In this document: one piece after another, positions 6,760 to 9,563 of the stretch
How the letters are laid out: each line of letters opens with the position of its first letter
Position numbering within the stretch: the stretch's first letter is position 1
NCBI GenBank assembly: GCA_964516325.1
Contig: CAZFAP010000186.1
Span: 1 to 9,563, forward strand
Direction: 5' to 3'
DNA from: CAZFAP01 sp964516325
GTDB taxonomy: Bacteria; Auribacterota; JABMQX01
Length of the DNA stretch: 9,563 nt
The notes under the pieces: generated by a model
Told to the model about the DNA's origin: nothing
Database searches by the model: none
The model's input: the letters and a program-made list of their open reading frames with translations, nothing else
Made by a program: the position numbers and the translations under genes

Positions 6760-7926
6760 CTATAAGCCCTTTCGTCCTTCGGGGATGGTGGGCATCGCGG
6801 GCTTTTCGCCGTGAAGAGGATGGACGATCCGGAAGCCCACGAAGCTCGACTGGCAGTGCCACCACTTGCTCTTCGGGTCGTTGGGGTCAGCCAGGAGCCA
6901 GACATCGTGGGAGGAGTCGCGGCTCGCAGAGCGAATTTTGGACGGAGCGGTCTCAAAAGTCCCGCCGCGGACGATATGGTTGACGCCAGTGGCTGGGCCC
7001 ATAGGGTCTTTCGGCCATTCTCCGGACAGGACAGATTTGTAATAGTCGGCGCCATACCAGTCGAGACACCACTCGTTTGCATTGCCGTGCATGTCGTAAA
7101 TGCCCCTGGCGTTCGGTTTCTTCGTGGCGACGGGGTGCGTCTCGTAGGCGCTGTTGGCTCTGTGCCATGCATAATCGCCCAGTTTCGATGCATCATCTCC
7201 GAAGGAATACGCGGCTTGTGAACCCGCGCGACACGCATATTCCCACTCGGCCTCCGTCGGAAGGCGGTACAGCTTGCCGGTTGCCTTCGTGAGCCATTTG
7301 CAGTAGACCATCGCACCATACCAGCCGATGCAGAAGGCAGGTCTTTGCTCTCCACCGAATCCGCGATACGGGTCAAGGTACGGGGTCGTGGGGCCGGTGA
7401 TGGCGTCCACTTCGTAGGGCGCGCCGCGGTCTCCTTTTGGCGTCATAGGCACTGCGGCTCGGAATGCTTCGTACTCAGTCCAGGTAACCTCGGTCTTCCC
7501 GATCCAGAAGGGGCCGACGGTTACGCGGTGCTGCGGCCCCTCGTCTGCTTTGCGACCCTCCTCCGAATCCGGGCTTCCCATGAGAAAAGCCCCACCGGGA
7601 ACCGCGATCATGTCAAACGTGACAGGTGTCCCCTCGGGTCCCGGGACGGTTTCGGTGTAGTTGGCGAGTTTTTCGGGCGGTGTCTCTGCGGGGGAAGCGG
7701 CTGGCTTTTCGGGGGCCGAAGCTGGCGGATCGCCACTCGAGTCACCGCTGTATCCGCAGAGCAAGCCCAGCGTCACGGCCAAGCCCACAAGGATGCACGC
7801 GATTCGGAGTGCTTTCGGGCGCGCAGCGTGCCTGAAAACCACAGGCCGGTTTCGCCGATTGTTTCCTCGCTGAATGCTATCAAGCGTGTTCGGTGTTGCG
7901 CTGTCTATCAAGAGCGCGGTCGGCAT
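6760..7926 (-). CDS. Membrane-anchored SUMF (FGE-sulfatase fold) protein lacking FGE cysteines
   Basis: The ATG at 7926 is chosen because AGGAAGGGG (7943-7935) lies 8 nt upstream; the frame is open back to 8025 but that extension looks non-coding. The protein has 388 residues. There is an Arg-rich N-terminus, a hydrophobic segment at about 39-58 and a Pro/Ala/Ser linker (60-100). The SUMF1/FGE-sulfatase domain spans about 104-370. Hallmarks are IAVPGGAFLMGS (107-118), IGKTEVTW (142-149), YRLPTEAEWEYACRAG (220-235), YDMHGNANEW (277-286), VRGGTFE (319-325) and SFVGFRIVHP (361-370). True formylglycine-generating enzymes carry two catalytic Cys soon after the RGGSW segment. Here that stretch (ETAPSKIRSASRDSS) has none, so sulfatase activation is unlikely. 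Orientation suggests the domain lies outside the membrane. Such proteins are common in Planctomycetota-like genomes and mostly uncharacterised. The cytochrome gene follows on the same strand. Confidence 0.88.
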   Translation of the reverse strand: MPTALLIDSATPNTLDSIQRGNNRRNRPVVFRHAARPKALRIACILVGLAVTLGLLCGYSGDSSGDPPASAPEKPAASPAETPPEKLANYTETVPGPEGTPVTFDMIAVPGGAFLMGSPDSEEGRKADEGPQHRVTVGPFWIGKTEVTWTEYEAFRAAVPMTPKGDRGAPYEVDAITGPTTPYLDPYRGFGGEQRPAFCIGWYGAMVYCKWLTKATGKLYRLPTEAEWEYACRAGSQAAYSFGDDASKLGDYAWHRANSAYETHPVATKKPNARGIYDMHGNANEWCLDWYGADYYKSVLSGEWPKDPMGPATGVNHIVRGGTFETAPSKIRSASRDSSHDVWLLADPNDPKSKWWHCQSSFVGFRIVHPLHGEKPAMPTIPEGRKGL

Positions 7927-8048
7927 ATTCAGTACCCCTTCCTGATTTGATGTTGTGCATGCGGCGCCGGCGACACGTCTGCCGGAGACGCGCCGGGCAA
8001 GTTGTCCTCTGTGAGCAGCGGTCATCCGCTTGAGGTCCCAGCAAGCCT

Positions 8049-8077
8049 ATGATAAGGGTGCGCTCAGTGCGCCGCAA
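8049..8077 (-). promoter_or_regulatory. Putative sigma-70-type promoter for the SUMF gene
   Basis: On the minus strand TTGCGG (8077-8072, 3/6 matches to TTGACA) and TATCAT (8054-8049, 5/6 matches to TATAAT) are separated by exactly 17 bases. The site lies just past the arsM terminator-like hairpin and about 120 bases before the SUMF ATG. That is the right place for a new transcript, perhaps also including the cytochrome gene. The evidence is consensus resemblance and position only. Confidence 0.35.
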
Positions 8078-8080
8078 TTG

Positions 8081-8117
8081 AAAACCGCCGGGGAACGGCC
8101 AACTGGATTTTCCCCGG
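8081..8117 (-). terminator. Intrinsic terminator-like hairpin after arsM
   Basis: Read on the minus strand, an 8-bp perfect stem CCGGGGAA (8117-8110) / TTCCCCGG (8095-8088) with a 14-nt loop is followed by CGG and then TTTT (8084-8081). It begins 54 bases after the arsM stop. No T-run exists on the plus-strand side, so it would act on minus-strand transcription only. The long loop and short T-run make it moderate rather than strong. Confidence 0.5.
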
Positions 8118-8170
8118 GCTTCGGACCTCTGTTCTCAGACGACTTGTGGCCGCGATTCGCGAAGGTCTGG

Positions 8171-9016
8171 CTATCCGTCAGGCGGGCGATTTGGCTTATG
8201 GCCGCAGACTTTTATGCTTCTGACGGAGGCGGCGATGTCTCCCAACGCTTCACGTGGTATTTTTGAACTCTCCACGAGCGCCTGGGCGGTTGGGTCGTTC
8301 GCCATGCACTCGATCGGAAAGGAAGTCTCTTCTATGATTTCTACCGACCGAAATCCAGCTTCTCTTATCGCTTGTAGGTAGTCGTCCTTCAGCATGGCGC
8401 CGGAAAGACAGCCGATGTAAGCCTCAACGGAATTCTTGATGATGGGCGGGAGTTCCTTCAAGAGGACTACGTCTGAAACCATGAGCCTGCCGCCGGGCTT
8501 GAGCACCCGGAAAGCTTCGGCGAATGCCTTCCGTTTGTCGGGGACGAGGTTAATCACGCAGTTGGAAATGACGACGTCAACGGCGCCGTCTTCGACCGGC
8601 AGATTTTCAATCTCACCGAGTCGGAACTCGACGGTCGCGTAGCCGCCGTTCCTGGCATTCTCTCTCGCCTTTTCAACCATCTCCGGCGTCATATCAACTC
8701 CGATGACTCTTCCCTTCCGCCCGACTTTGTCAGCGGCGAGGAAGCAGTCGAACCCGGCGCCTGAGCCGAGGTCGAGAACAACTTCGCCCTCTTTCAAGGA
8801 GGCAAGGGCGACGGGGTTTCCGCAGCCGAGGCCGAGGTTCGATCCTTCGGGGACAGCGTTGAGTTCCTCATCGGTATAGCCTATTTGCTTGCCGATGGAT
8901 TCCGCGAGACCGGCGCCTCCGCAGCAGGTATTCGCGGGGGCGCAGCAAGAGTCGCCCCGCTTGGCGATTCGTCCATATCCTTTTCGGACCATTTTCTTGA
9001 TGTCTTTGTGCTTCAC
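8171..9016 (-). CDS. arsM: Arsenite S-adenosylmethionine methyltransferase
   Basis: ArsM methylates arsenite with S-adenosylmethionine, giving methylated and finally volatile arsenicals. A GTG start at 9016 is chosen: GGAGG (9029-9025) lies 8 nt upstream, and this start includes the usual opening helix (KHKDIKKMVRKGYGRIA) that the ATG at 8992 would cut. The protein has 281 residues. A Cys-rich N-terminus (CC at 24-25 and 31-32) precedes GLGCGNP (62-68). The SAM-binding motif I is VVLDLGSGAGFDCFLA (79-94), with GVDMT at 106-110 and LKPGGRLMVSD at 172-182. Arsenic-binding cysteines match the family: C65 (GLGCGNP), C153 (SNCVINL) and C203 (AYIGCLSGA). It lies 74 bases after the fucosidase gene on the same strand. 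No arsR or other ars gene is visible, so it appears to be a stand-alone detoxification gene. Confidence 0.93.
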   Translation of the reverse strand: MKHKDIKKMVRKGYGRIAKRGDSCCAPANTCCGGAGLAESIGKQIGYTDEELNAVPEGSNLGLGCGNPVALASLKEGEVVLDLGSGAGFDCFLAADKVGRKGRVIGVDMTPEMVEKARENARNGGYATVEFRLGEIENLPVEDGAVDVVISNCVINLVPDKRKAFAEAFRVLKPGGRLMVSDVVLLKELPPIIKNSVEAYIGCLSGAMLKDDYLQAIREAGFRSVEIIEETSFPIECMANDPTAQALVESSKIPREALGDIAASVRSIKVCGHKPNRPPDG

Positions 9017-9024
9017 TTTGCGAG

Positions 9025-9029
9025 CCTCC
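9025..9029 (-). promoter_or_regulatory. Shine-Dalgarno supporting the arsM GTG start
   Basis: GGAGG on the minus strand ends 8 nt before the GTG at 9016. The alternative ATG at 8992 is preceded only by GACATCAAGAAA, which lacks a good ribosome site, so the GTG is the likelier start. Confidence 0.7.
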
Positions 9030-9090
9030 AAAACCGTGTTCAGTCGCACCTCGCGGCGACGCTGATCAGCATGTGAGCGAGACGACGAGG

Positions 9091-9563
9091 TTATCGCACG
9101 GTCGCCGGCGGAGATGTGCTGACCCGAATCACCGTGTCGTATGGGTCCGCCTTGTCCATCGGGATTCTGAACCGGATTTCGCCATCTTTCTGATTGAAGG
9201 AAACGTCCTCCCCTGTTCCGAGGTTCCTCACGGAAGAGACATTTCCGCGAATTCCCTTGATGACGATTTCGCCCTCTGGCACGTCGAGAATATGCAGGTA
9301 CAGGACGTTGCCCTTTGGGGTCACGGGTCCGAAAGGATTCAGACCGGGCGGACCCGCTTCGGTCCCATAAATGCTCTCGCCATTTTTCTTCATCCATTGC
9401 CCGATTGCCTGAAGTCGCTCGACGTATTCGGGCTGGACCTCGCCCGTCGGCATGGGACCGATGTTCAGCAGGAAATTCCCGCCTTTCCCGGCGATGTCGG
9501 CGAGGGTCCGCACGAGCTGCTTTGCGGATTTCCATTGCGTCGCATCATGCTTGTAAGCCCACT
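9091..9563 (-). CDS. Alpha-L-fucosidase, GH29-type (C-terminal part)
   Basis: The frame is open to the right edge (first full codon TGG at 9561), so the gene begins outside the window; the GTG at 9513 is internal. The visible 156 residues start WAYKHDATQWKSAKQLV and continue RTLADIAGKGGNFLLNIGP, PTGEVQPEYVERLQAIGQW and NGESIYGTEAG. These are the last strands and helices of the GH29 catalytic barrel. They are followed by a beta-sandwich tail (YLHILDVPEGEIVIKGIRG and onward). The enzyme removes alpha-linked L-fucose from oligosaccharides. The catalytic Asp nucleophile and the acid/base residue should lie upstream, outside the window, as would any signal peptide. It pairs logically with the sugar importer encoded on the other strand, although the two are not in one operon. 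The family call is firm. Confidence 0.9.
   Translation of the reverse strand, partial: WAYKHDATQWKSAKQLVRTLADIAGKGGNFLLNIGPMPTGEVQPEYVERLQAIGQWMKKNGESIYGTEAGPPGLNPFGPVTPKGNVLYLHILDVPEGEIVIKGIRGNVSSVRNLGTGEDVSFNQKDGEIRFRIPMDKADPYDTVIRVSTSPPATVR

Noticed and set aside
6760..7926. SUMF protein as a sulfatase-activating enzyme serving fucoidan breakdown
   Set aside because: The catalytic cysteine pair is missing and no sulfatase gene is in the window.
9061..9070. 10-bp perfect palindrome GCTGATCAGC upstream of arsM
   Set aside because: It is short, does not resemble known ArsR operators that I can recall, and may be chance; not listed as an operator.
9017..9535. Upstream extension of arsM
   Set aside because: It overlaps the fucosidase gene in another frame and is Arg-rich; the GTG at 9016 has a good ribosome site and gives the normal ArsM length.
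1..9563. CRISPR array, tRNA or rRNA genes
   Set aside because: No regularly spaced direct repeats, tRNA-like cloverleaf or rRNA-like sequence was seen on reading.

Overview
The window is GC-rich bacterial DNA with densely packed genes on both strands. A partial GH29-type alpha-L-fucosidase, a sugar ABC importer, a formylglycine-generating-enzyme-family (SUMF) protein, an octaheme cytochrome c and an HGRDARAT-type palindromic repeat together suggest an environmental polysaccharide-degrading lineage such as Planctomycetota, Verrucomicrobiota, Lentisphaerota or a related candidate phylum. The lineage is an inference from gene style only; no rRNA or other phylogenetic marker is present.

Plus-strand half (1-5097). 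The C-terminal part of an ABC sugar-binding protein runs in from the left edge and overlaps a GNAT acetyltransferase by 4 bases (ATGA). A 279-base stretch without a convincing gene follows. Next come a 71-residue protein with a phage-style C-terminal pattern and a frameshifted gene for a phospholipase-D-fold (HKD) nuclease that ends in a DpnI-C-like winged helix. The two MalF/MalG-type permeases then resume the transporter operon, again with an ATGA overlap. The nuclease and the small protein therefore sit inside what would normally be a contiguous binding-protein/permease/permease operon, which looks like an insertion of defence-type cargo. The second permease carries an unusual extra domain of about 110 residues between its first and second membrane segments.

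Convergence point (5098-5255). The two gene blocks meet tail to tail at a pair of perfect 7-bp hairpins of the HGRDARAT type.

Minus-strand half (5256-9563, read right to left). The 3' part of the fucosidase is followed by an arsenite S-adenosylmethionine methyltransferase (ArsM), a terminator-like hairpin and a promoter-like site. After these come a membrane-anchored SUMF-domain protein without the formylglycine-generating cysteines and an exported octaheme cytochrome of hydroxylamine-oxidoreductase type. Importer and fucosidase together fit uptake and breakdown of fucose-containing glycans. ArsM fits arsenic detoxification. The SUMF protein and cytochrome may act together outside the cytoplasmic membrane, but only their adjacency suggests this.

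The most interesting items are the broken HKD-nuclease/methyl-DNA-reader-like fusion within the transporter operon, the octaheme cytochrome, and the permease with an inserted soluble domain.
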